A stretch of 19,119 nucleotides of DNA from Oscillospiraceae bacterium (GTDB taxonomy: Bacteria > Bacillota_A > Clostridia > Oscillospirales > Oscillospiraceae): the NCBI GenBank assembly GCA_902789835.1, contig CADAPN010000034.1, forward strand, positions 1 to 19,119. Reading direction: 5' to 3'. The notes beneath the pieces were generated by a model, which worked only from the letters and a program-made list of their open reading frames with translations, was not told the origin of the DNA and searched no databases. Positions 7,458 to 14,074 of the stretch are shown here, piece after piece (the stretch's first letter is position 1; each line of letters starts with the position of its first letter). Made by a program: the position numbers and the translations under genes.

Positions 7458-8549
7458 ATGAACAAACAGGATAACATTCAGACCGTTCGCCGCAGAGAGC
7501 CCATTACGGATACCCAGCTGCTTCTGACGATCACGATCTGCATCTTTGTTTCCATGTATGTGCTTGCCATGCTGATCTGGGGCGGCGGCTTCCGCAAGCC
7601 GCAGATGCTCTTCGACATGCTCAATGACAATGCCTTCCTCATCATCATCTCCTGCGGTCTTACCATCGTCATGATCACCGGAAGCATCGACATCTCCGTC
7701 GGCGGCGTCACCGCTCTGGTCGCCATGGTCGGCGTCATGATTCTCAACGGCAACCTCGGCCTCTTCAACGGGCTCATCGCCTCGCTGGGCCTCGGAGAGC
7801 AGTGGCGTATCGTCTTTGCGCTTCTGATGGCCCTTCTGATTGGGCTCGCCTTCGGCCTTGTGCAGGGATATCTCATCGCCTGCCTGCAGATTCAGCCCTT
7901 TATTATCACCCTGGCCGGCATGTTCTTTGCCAGAGGCATGATCACCATCATCAGTGTGGATCCGCAGAAGGCGCCGCAGGAACTGATGGACATCCTCCAG
8001 AACCGGATTGAGATCGCCTGGCTCGGCTCCCCCAACAAAAAAGGCGTGATGATTCCCGCCCGGATGGAGATCGGTGTCATCGTCGCACTGGCCGTTGTAT
8101 TTCTCGTCTATTTCCTGCTTCGCAGGACGCAGCTCGGCCGCGGCTTCTACGCGGTCGGCGGGAACCAGCAGAGCGCCCTGATGCTCGGCGTCAACGTGCG
8201 GAAAACCCGCTTTCTGGCCCATCTTCTGTGCGGACTTCTGAGCGGAATCGCGGGCTTTGTCTTCATGATGCACACCGGCGCAGGCAATGCGACCAATGCG
8301 ACAGCTGCCGAAATGAATGCCATCGCTTCTTCCATCATCGGCGGCACGCTCCTCACCGGCGGTGTCGGAAACGTGATCGGCACGCTCTTCGGTGTTTTGA
8401 CCCTCAGCACCATCAAGTCGATCGTAACCACCTCCGGTCTGAGAGATCCCTGGTGGCAGAGCATTACAACCGGCGCCATGCTGTGCTTCTTCATCGTCCT
8501 CCAGAGCGTCGTGCTGATGCACAGAAGCAAGAATAAGGAGAAGAAATAG
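7458..8549 (+). CDS. yjfF: Sugar ABC transporter permease, YjfF-like
   Basis: This 363-residue membrane protein is the second permease of the importer and homologous to its neighbour. Landmarks are [40 protein letters not shown] and [17 protein letters not shown], all typical of the YjfF subgroup. The ATG follows AAAGGAGG at about 7438-7445, which lies at the end of the preceding gene, and there are 4 nt between the genes. The C-terminus is lysine-rich (SKNKEKK). No break or missing segment is evident. Substrate is inferred only from operon context. Confidence 0.93.
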   Translation: MNKQDNIQTVRRREPITDTQLLLTITICIFVSMYVLAMLIWGGGFRKPQMLFDMLNDNAFLIIISCGLTIVMITGSIDISVGGVTALVAMVGVMILNGNLGLFNGLIASLGLGEQWRIVFALLMALLIGLAFGLVQGYLIACLQIQPFIITLAGMFFARGMITIISVDPQKAPQELMDILQNRIEIAWLGSPNKKGVMIPARMEIGVIVALAVVFLVYFLLRRTQLGRGFYAVGGNQQSALMLGVNVRKTRFLAHLLCGLLSGIAGFVFMMHTGAGNATNATAAEMNAIASSIIGGTLLTGGVGNVIGTLFGVLTLSTIKSIVTTSGLRDPWWQSITTGAMLCFFIVLQSVVLMHRSKNKEKK

Positions 8550-8562
8550 GAGAAAAACATCT

Positions 8563-10116
8563 ATGGATCTGACCAAAACCGTACTCGGGATTGAGCTTGG
8601 CTCGACCCGCATCAAAGCCGTCCTGATCGATCAGCAGCACCGCCCCATCGCCTCCGGCGACTACGAATGGGAAAATCGGCTCGTCAACGGCATCTGGACC
8701 TACTCCATGGAAAGCGTCCACACCGGGCTCCGGGCCTGTGTCAAAGCGCTGAAGGCTGATCTGAAGGAAGAATTCGGCGTGGACCTCACCACGGTCGGCG
8801 CCATCGGCGTCTCCGCCATGATGCACGGCTATCTCCCCTTTGACAAGGATGGAAAGCAGCTGGCGGAATTCCGCACCTGGCGCAATACCATCACGGGCCA
8901 AGCGGCGGAAAAGCTGACCGCCCTCTTCGATTTCAACATCCCGCAGCGCTGGAGCATCGCCCACCTGTATCAGGCCATGCTGAACGGAGAGGCGCATGTA
9001 AAGGACATCGCCTATCTCACGACCCTGGCGGGTTATATCCACTGGAAACTCACGGACCAGAAGGTCATGGGCGTGGGAGAAGCCTCCGGCATGTTCCCGA
9101 TTGACAGCGAAACCTGTGACTATGACGCCGCGATGCTGCAGAAGTTTCTGGATCTCACCGGGCTCGATCTGCGCACAATCCTTCCGAAGGTGCTGCCGGC
9201 CGGCGCCTGCGGCGGCAGGCTCACCGAGGCCGGCGCGCGCTTTCTGGATCCCGACGGCACCCTGCTTCCCGGCATTCCCGTCGCCCCCTGTGAAGGCGAC
9301 GCCGGTACCGGCATGACGGCCACCAACTCCGTCCGTGTCCGGACGGGCAACGTCTCGGCCGGAACCTCGGACTTTGCCATGATCGTCGTGGATCATCCCC
9401 TGGGGGTCCATCGTGAGATCGACATGGTGACCACACCGGACGGACTTCCTGTTGCGATGGTCCACTGCAACAACTGTACCTCCGACATCAACGCCTGGGT
9501 GAACCTCTTCAGCGAATTTGCCCGTCTCATGGGTCTTGACGTGAACCGGGGCGAGCTCTTCACCAAACTCTTTCAGAAAGCCCTGTCCGGCGAACCGGAT
9601 TGCGGCGGGCTCCTGTCCTATAACTATTTTTCCGGCGAGGGCGTCACGGACCTCGATGAAGGCCGTCCGATCTTTGTCCGGTCTCCGTCTGCAAGATTCA
9701 CCCTTTCCAACTTCATGCGCACCCATCTTCTCTCGGCTCTGGCAACGCTGAAGATCGGCATGGACATTCTGACCGAAACCGAACAGGTTCACATCGACAG
9801 GCTCTACGGCCACGGCGGCTTTTTCAAGACCCCCGAGGTCGGCCAGCGCATGCTGTCCGCCGCGGTCGGGGTTCCGGTTTCCGTCATGAAGACGGCCGGC
9901 GAAGGCGGCCCTTACGGCATGGCCCTGCTTGGTGCCTACATGCTCTGGCATGAAGAGGGCGAGAGCCTGCCGGACTATCTGGACAATAAGGTTTTCGCCG
10001 ATGCCCAGAGCAGCACGATTACCGCCACCCAGGAGGACATCGACGGCTTCAATGCCTTCCTCGCCCAGTACCGAAAAGCCCTGCCGTTGGAGCGCCTTGC
10101 CACGGAAGTGCTGTAA
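8563..10116 (+). CDS. FGGY-family carbohydrate kinase (xylulokinase/ribulokinase-like)
   Basis: This 517-residue cytoplasmic sugar kinase probably phosphorylates the imported sugar or its keto isomer. The N-terminal half opens with the FGGY phosphate-binding motif ([15 protein letters not shown], about 8-22) and contains [16 protein letters not shown]. The middle has [12 protein letters not shown]. The C-terminal half has [18 protein letters not shown] and [18 protein letters not shown], which match the ATP-site Gly-rich motifs of the family. It starts 13 nt after the permease stop behind TAGGAG, so it is the last gene of the transport operon. No isomerase, epimerase or aldolase is adjacent, so the exact substrate (ribulose, xylulose or another) cannot be assigned. 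A rho-independent terminator follows. Confidence 0.88.
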   Translation: MDLTKTVLGIELGSTRIKAVLIDQQHRPIASGDYEWENRLVNGIWTYSMESVHTGLRACVKALKADLKEEFGVDLTTVGAIGVSAMMHGYLPFDKDGKQLAEFRTWRNTITGQAAEKLTALFDFNIPQRWSIAHLYQAMLNGEAHVKDIAYLTTLAGYIHWKLTDQKVMGVGEASGMFPIDSETCDYDAAMLQKFLDLTGLDLRTILPKVLPAGACGGRLTEAGARFLDPDGTLLPGIPVAPCEGDAGTGMTATNSVRVRTGNVSAGTSDFAMIVVDHPLGVHREIDMVTTPDGLPVAMVHCNNCTSDINAWVNLFSEFARLMGLDVNRGELFTKLFQKALSGEPDCGGLLSYNYFSGEGVTDLDEGRPIFVRSPSARFTLSNFMRTHLLSALATLKIGMDILTETEQVHIDRLYGHGGFFKTPEVGQRMLSAAVGVPVSVMKTAGEGGPYGMALLGAYMLWHEEGESLPDYLDNKVFADAQSSTITATQEDIDGFNAFLAQYRKALPLERLATEVL

Positions 10117-10195
10117 GCCCTGCTCCGCCTCCCCCGGTTTTTCTCTGCCTGGCCGGCCCTGCCGGAAAATCCGCAGGAATCATTCTGAAAACACA

Positions 10196-10238
10196 AACCT
10201 CCCTCTGCCGTCACTGCGGTCGAGGGAGGTTCGCTTTT
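10196..10238 (+). terminator. Rho-independent terminator of the sugar operon
   Basis: AACCTCCCTC (10196-10205) pairs perfectly with GAGGGAGGTT (10222-10231) across a 16-nt loop and is followed by CGCTTTT. It is about 80 nt downstream of the kinase stop. Confidence 0.85.
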
Positions 10239-10331
10239 ATGATGAATTATTCATCAGGGTTTATGTTGCGAAATCCAGCAACAATCCGGCTTCAGAAGAA
10301 AACCGGCCGTGCCGGCAGACGCGGCATCAGA

Positions 10332-10366
10332 CTGCACGCTCCGGCCTTTTCGTCCGGAGCGTGCAG
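10332..10366 (-). terminator. Stem-loop at the end of the trs-like operon
   Basis: A perfect 13-bp inverted repeat (CTGCACGCTCCGG at 10332-10344 and CCGGAGCGTGCAG at 10354-10366) with a 9-nt loop begins 2 nt beyond the stop of the radical SAM gene. No good U-tract follows on the minus strand, while TTATTTT follows on the plus strand. It may end the minus operon inefficiently, act in both directions, or protect the 3' end of the mRNA. Confidence 0.6.
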
Positions 10367-10368
10367 GG

Positions 10369-11652
10369 TTATTTTGTCGTGGTGAGATACTTCGCGCAGA
10401 AGGGCTTGATCTTCCCATTGTCATAGACATGCAGGCTGCAGCGGTGCAGGCGCTCAATGTTCAGGTTCATCGCGTCCTGAAACGCCATCGCCGACAGAGT
10501 CAGACTGCCGTGACGCAGCCGGTAGAGAAAGGTGTCGAAGTCCATCTCTTCCGAGAAGTCCGTCTCTGGAGCCGGTTCTTCCGGAGGCCGGCGCCAGTGC
10601 CGGGCGACGTATTCCCGGTTGTCCCTTGCGCAGCCTCTGGTGTGCGAGGAATGGGTGATGGAACTGAGGGGCTTCAGTCTCCCTCCCGGTGCAATCAGAT
10701 AATTTGCGTGAAAACCGCAGAGCGGATGGTCACAGCGGGATGGCATGAAGCTCTCGACGGGGATCCCGGCCTGCCGGCTGATGTCCGCCATCAGCTGGTC
10801 CAGCGTGTACCGGTCCTCCGCCTGCGGTGTGCCCGGATAACGGCCGAAGTACGACACCGGCTGGAAGTGGATCCCCCGGACCCCCGGAGCAAGCGACACC
10901 GCGAGCCTTATCAGCTCCCCCAGGTTGTCGTCGTTGACGCCCTTCACCACCGTGGGGACCAGTGTCACGCCGATTCGGAACCGCGAGCACACTTCGATGG
11001 CCTTTCGTTTTGTCTCCAGCAGCGGAGCGCCCCGCAGCGTCTCATAGATGTCCTCCCGGGTCCCGTCAAACTGGAGAAACACGATGTCCAGTCCCGCCTC
11101 CCGGAGCCGCTCGGCATAGGCCGGGTCTTCCGCAAGGCGGATCCCGTTGGTGTTCACCTGGGTATAGCTGCAGCCGGCCTCCCTGGCATAGCGGATCAGC
11201 TCCGGAAGATCGTCCCGCAGGGTCGGCTCTCCGCCGGAAAACTGCAGCAGCGGACGGCCGCACTGAGCCGCGATCTCACGGATGGCCGCCTTCATTTCCT
11301 CAAGAGAGGGATCCCGGGCGTCGGCTCCGCCGTCGGCAAAGCAGAAGCGGCAGTGCAGATTGCAGCGCCGCGTCACTTCCAGCAGCGCGCAGCAGGTCCC
11401 GATCTCATGCTCCGGGCAGATGCCGCAGGCCTCCGGGCAGTGCAGGCCGGTATTCTCCGCCAGCGGCTCGGTCCCCAGCAGCCAGCGGTCGAAGTCCAGC
11501 TTTCCCCGCCAGACCGGTACAGAGAAGCTCCCGTGCTCCGGGCACTGCTTTTCCATCCGGATCGCCCCGTCCGGCTCCCGCGTCAGCCAGGCCGGCAGGT
11601 TTTTCCGACAGACCGGACACACCGAGCGTGTTTGGCGTATTCTCTCTCCCAT
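10369..11652 (-). CDS. trsS: Radical SAM protein, TrsS-like
   Basis: This 427-residue protein has an N-terminal CxxC...C region (VCPVC at 11-15, QCPEHG about 36-41) and a second Cys cluster (HCPEACGICP, 71-80). The radical SAM cluster motif CNLHCRFC (97-104) is followed by FSGGEPTLRDDL, FLQFDGT and VPTVVKGVND. After the barrel are CDHPLCGFH (about 307-315) and a Cys-containing tail (CSLHVY, FCAKYL). Such enzymes cleave S-adenosylmethionine to make a radical; the substrate is unknown. It matches my recollection of the radical SAM (seleno)protein TrsS family; every site here is Cys and no in-frame TGA interrupts the frame, so this is a Cys form. The ATG at 11652, with GGGGAG just upstream, is preferred over a TTG at 11670. 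It is the last gene of the operon. Confidence 0.82.
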   Translation of the reverse strand: MGERIRQTRSVCPVCRKNLPAWLTREPDGAIRMEKQCPEHGSFSVPVWRGKLDFDRWLLGTEPLAENTGLHCPEACGICPEHEIGTCCALLEVTRRCNLHCRFCFADGGADARDPSLEEMKAAIREIAAQCGRPLLQFSGGEPTLRDDLPELIRYAREAGCSYTQVNTNGIRLAEDPAYAERLREAGLDIVFLQFDGTREDIYETLRGAPLLETKRKAIEVCSRFRIGVTLVPTVVKGVNDDNLGELIRLAVSLAPGVRGIHFQPVSYFGRYPGTPQAEDRYTLDQLMADISRQAGIPVESFMPSRCDHPLCGFHANYLIAPGGRLKPLSSITHSSHTRGCARDNREYVARHWRRPPEEPAPETDFSEEMDFDTFLYRLRHGSLTLSAMAFQDAMNLNIERLHRCSLHVYDNGKIKPFCAKYLTTTK

Positions 11653-11681
11653 CTCACTCTCCCCTGTCAAGGACTCCGGTA

Positions 11682-11705
11682 CGGCATCCGCTTTTGCGGA
11701 TGCCG
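11682..11705. repeat. Perfect inverted repeat between the ligase and radical SAM genes
   Basis: CGGCATCCGC (11682-11691), loop TTTT, then GCGGATGCCG (11696-11705). On the plus strand it is followed by CTTTTCTTC and looks like a terminator pointing against the operon. On the minus strand there is no U-tract after it, so in the operon transcript it is more likely a processing or stabilising hairpin. Confidence 0.7.
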
Positions 11706-11712
11706 CTTTTCT

Positions 11713-12894
11713 TCAGTCGCATGTCTCGATTCTTCTCTTGCCCTGGTACAGGCTGCGGTCCTCGTCTGTCACCGGGCGCAGGGTCCATTCCGCGGAAACA
11801 GACGGAAGCGCTCCCTCTCCGCAGGTCAGAAGCTCCAGGCAAAGCCGTCCCGCCCGTCTCATCGCCCGGTAATCCGCCACCCAGGGCAGGGCGAAGAGGG
11901 TCTCATCCAGCTCGGCGATCTCCGCCGCCTCTCCTTTTCGTTTGACACCGTCGAGGCGCAGAACTGCACTCCCGCAGGGACAGGGCGTCGGCAGAATCCG
12001 GGTATAGTCCCCGGTTCGATAGCGGATCAGAGGCATCGCCTCCATCCCGATGGTGGTGATGACCAGCTCCCCGGTCTCTCCCGGCGGTAGCGGATTCCCC
12101 GTCTCATCGATGATCTCGGCAATCACGTGATTTTCCCGCAGATGCATTCCTTCATGGGCCGGGCAGCAGATCGCGCCGCCCAGGGCCATCTCCCGCGAGC
12201 CGTAATGGGGAAACAGTGCCGTTCCGAGAAGTCTCTCACAGGCGGCAATCACCGCACGGGGGCAGGCATCGCCGCTGACCAAAGCCCGTTCCAGGCTCCC
12301 CTTCCCGCAGACACGCAGGATCGACAGCAGCTGCACCGGCATGCCGACAAAAGTATCCGGATGCTGCTCCGTCAGCACCCTGCGGTACTCTCCGTAGCTC
12401 AGCCCTGCACCCAGCTTCAGCGGCTTCGCCCCAAGGCCCTCGATGGCCTCGCTGATAAGTTCACCCAGGCCGTGGGGTCCGGAGAAGGGAAAGCAGATCA
12501 TCGTCACGCTGCCCGGGCCGATGAGCTCTCCCAGGCCTGCCATAAAGAGCCGGACCGTGTTCCGGCAGTCCCCTTCGGTATAGAAAACCCGCTTGGCCGC
12601 GCCGGTGGTGCCGGACGTGGCATCCGAGAGCACCCTCTGGATCTCTGCCTGAGACCGAAGCAGCAGGCCCGGTGCCTGCGCTGCAAGATCCTCCTCGCTT
12701 GTAAAGGGGAGATTCTTCAGCTCCGAGAGGCTGCAGAGCCTCTCCGGCAGGCTCCGGTAGAAGCCGTCCCGCTTTTTCTCCCACGCCAGAACGCGGTTCA
12801 GCTTTTCCAGCTGAACCGCTTCAATGTCTTTTCTGTTCAGGGTCTGCAGGCCTTCCTGCTCCATGATAAAGCTGTCGATCCGACTCCGTCTCAT
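11713..12894 (-). CDS. AMP-forming ligase of the PaaK-like ANL family (DVU_1553-like)
   Basis: This 393-residue adenylate-forming enzyme has the ATP-binding loop SDATSGTTGAAKR (about 90-102), a second core motif HYGSREMALGG (230-240) and TGELVIT...RYRTGD (about 274-296). A short C-terminal part follows, with CPCGS (305-309) and a terminal GKRRIETCD that supplies the lysine region. PaaK-type enzymes activate an aryl or alkyl carboxylate as the acyl-AMP and usually pass it to CoA; the substrate here is unknown. Length and motif order resemble the DVU_1553 family as I recall it, which accompanies Mo-hydroxylase genes. The start is supported by GGGAGCAG upstream. It lies 18 nt after the Cys-rich gene and 60 nt before the radical SAM gene. 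Confidence 0.85.
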   Translation of the reverse strand: MRRSRIDSFIMEQEGLQTLNRKDIEAVQLEKLNRVLAWEKKRDGFYRSLPERLCSLSELKNLPFTSEEDLAAQAPGLLLRSQAEIQRVLSDATSGTTGAAKRVFYTEGDCRNTVRLFMAGLGELIGPGSVTMICFPFSGPHGLGELISEAIEGLGAKPLKLGAGLSYGEYRRVLTEQHPDTFVGMPVQLLSILRVCGKGSLERALVSGDACPRAVIAACERLLGTALFPHYGSREMALGGAICCPAHEGMHLRENHVIAEIIDETGNPLPPGETGELVITTIGMEAMPLIRYRTGDYTRILPTPCPCGSAVLRLDGVKRKGEAAEIAELDETLFALPWVADYRAMRRAGRLCLELLTCGEGALPSVSAEWTLRPVTDEDRSLYQGKRRIETCD

Positions 12895-12912
12895 GCCAGT
12901 ATCTGCTCCCGG

Positions 12913-13338
12913 TCAGAGGAGCCCCTTCTCTTCCAGAATTTCCATGCACTTGTCAAAGCTCGCCGCCATGATCTGCGGGCAGTATTCCACCCGTTTGGCA
13001 GGATCCGTGCCGATGATGTCTTCACAGTTGATGCCGCCGTAATCCGCGGTGATCTCATCCTGAAACCAGCGGGTGAATTCGCCCAGCGCCGATTTGTGCG
13101 CCGGGTGCTCGTACTCGAAGTCGCCGCCTTTTCCCGTGAAGGAAGAAATCAGGCAGGCGCCGCCCGTCATGCAGCCGCAGCAGCCTTTCGAATACCCCAC
13201 ACCCCCGTCCAGGCCGCCCAGGGCTTTGACCAGGGCGGGATTCTCCTCTCCGGTCACCTTCTCCATCAGCAGCGCCAGGATCTGGCCGCAGGAATATCCG
13301 TATCGGCCGAGCTCGATGATTTGGTCAAACAGGTCCAT
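12913..13338 (-). CDS. C_GCAxxG_C_C-type cysteine-rich protein (DVU_1555-like)
   Basis: This 141-residue soluble protein has eight Cys: C17, the cluster C53/C54/C56/C62 in KGCCGCMTGGACL, and C105, C120, C131. The spacing C...GCxxGG...C...C fits the C_GCAxxG_C_C family, whose members are thought to bind metal or an iron-sulfur cluster. The function is not established. I chose the ATG at 13338 because GGAGAAGGAG sits just upstream, inside the tail of the methyltransferase gene; upstream extensions overlap that gene. It begins 2 nt after the methyltransferase stop. Confidence 0.82.
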   Translation of the reverse strand: MDLFDQIIELGRYGYSCGQILALLMEKVTGEENPALVKALGGLDGGVGYSKGCCGCMTGGACLISSFTGKGGDFEYEHPAHKSALGEFTRWFQDEITADYGGINCEDIIGTDPAKRVEYCPQIMAASFDKCMEILEEKGLL

Positions 13339-13340
13339 GT

Positions 13341-13856
13341 TTATTTCTCCTTCTCCGCGATCAGCAGGCGGTATCCGCACTTTCCCCGCGGCAGCTCACA
13401 GTCACAGGTCTCTCCGCGCCAGAGTGCTTCGATGTAATACGCCTTCCACGCCGCGCTGAGATCCTCGTCAAAGAGGATCCGGAATCCGGCTTCTTCCGCC
13501 ATCGGCCGCAGCGGAGCGAACTCCACATCCGAGAGCATCAGCCGCCCTCCCGGTTTCAAAAGCCGATGGGCCTCCCGCATCGCTCCTGCCGTGTCTCCCG
13601 AAACGAAAAACGCGCACTGGCTCAGCACCGCGTCAAAGCTGCCGTCCGGATAGGGGGCGGCCAGAAAGTTCCCTTCCCGGATCCGGTCCGACCGCGGTCT
13701 GAGGTCGATCCCCTCCGCGCGGTATCCGAGGCTGCTCAGCACTGCCACCGCTTCTCCCGCGCCGGCGCCCATGTCCAGGACTCTGGCCCCTGCCGGAAGC
13801 TCCGCCAGCGCCAGCATGCGCCGGGTATGTTCCGCTCCGCCGGGGTGCCCGTTCAT
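13341..13856 (-). CDS. trsM: SAM-dependent methyltransferase, TrsM-like (DVU_1556-like)
   Basis: The 171-residue class I methyltransferase has motif I VLDMGAGAGEAV (27-38), an acidic end of strand 2 (GIDLRP, 49-54), a motif IV region SFDAVLSQCAFF and KPGGRLMLSDV (101-111). The tail has an unusual Cys triad CDC...C (C151, C153, C160) that could bind metal. It starts inside the stop of the small redox gene (ATGA overlap), so the two are translationally coupled; longer starts would read through that gene. The methyl acceptor is unknown. It fits the TrsM family in neighbourhood and motifs. The stretch between SDVEF and the final helices looks short, which may be a lineage trait or a small loss. 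Confidence 0.82.
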   Translation of the reverse strand: MNGHPGGAEHTRRMLALAELPAGARVLDMGAGAGEAVAVLSSLGYRAEGIDLRPRSDRIREGNFLAAPYPDGSFDAVLSQCAFFVSGDTAGAMREAHRLLKPGGRLMLSDVEFAPLRPMAEEAGFRILFDEDLSAAWKAYYIEALWRGETCDCELPRGKCGYRLLIAEKEK

Positions 13857-14074
13857 TTGTCCTCCAGCGCCCGTTCCACGGAAGCGACCTTCCCCAGTGC
13901 CAGCTCCTCCGGCACATAGACAAAGCCGCAGACCGGGCAGACCGGCAGCTCCACGGGAAAGCCGTTGTCCAGATACATGAATTTCGCCTTGCCCTTGATA
14001 AGAGGAACGTGACATTTCATGCACTGAATCTTTCCCTCCGGGTCGATGGTATAATAGGTTCTCTCGATGGCCAT
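13853..14074 (-). CDS. Small CxxC/CPxC redox or zinc-ribbon protein (DVU_1557-like)
   Basis: This 73-residue protein has two knuckles, CMKC (18-21) and CPVC (46-49), a rubredoxin- or zinc-ribbon-like four-Cys site, and ends in a helical tail (VASVERALEDK). It probably binds iron or zinc and may pass electrons between the large dicluster protein and a partner. Its start overlaps the preceding stop by one base (TGATG), and its own stop overlaps the methyltransferase start, so all three should be made together. Family membership is by recalled similarity to DVU_1557; the function is unknown. Confidence 0.82.
   Translation of the reverse strand: MAIERTYYTIDPEGKIQCMKCHVPLIKGKAKFMYLDNGFPVELPVCPVCGFVYVPEELALGKVASVERALEDK

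Noticed and set aside
10369..11652. Selenocysteine in the TrsS-like or dicluster protein
   Set aside because: Relatives include selenoproteins, but all expected positions here are Cys codons and no in-frame TGA interrupts either gene.
13341..14024. Longer methyltransferase starting at 14024
   Set aside because: The extra residues read through the small redox gene in another frame; the ATGA overlap at 13853-13856 gives the natural start.
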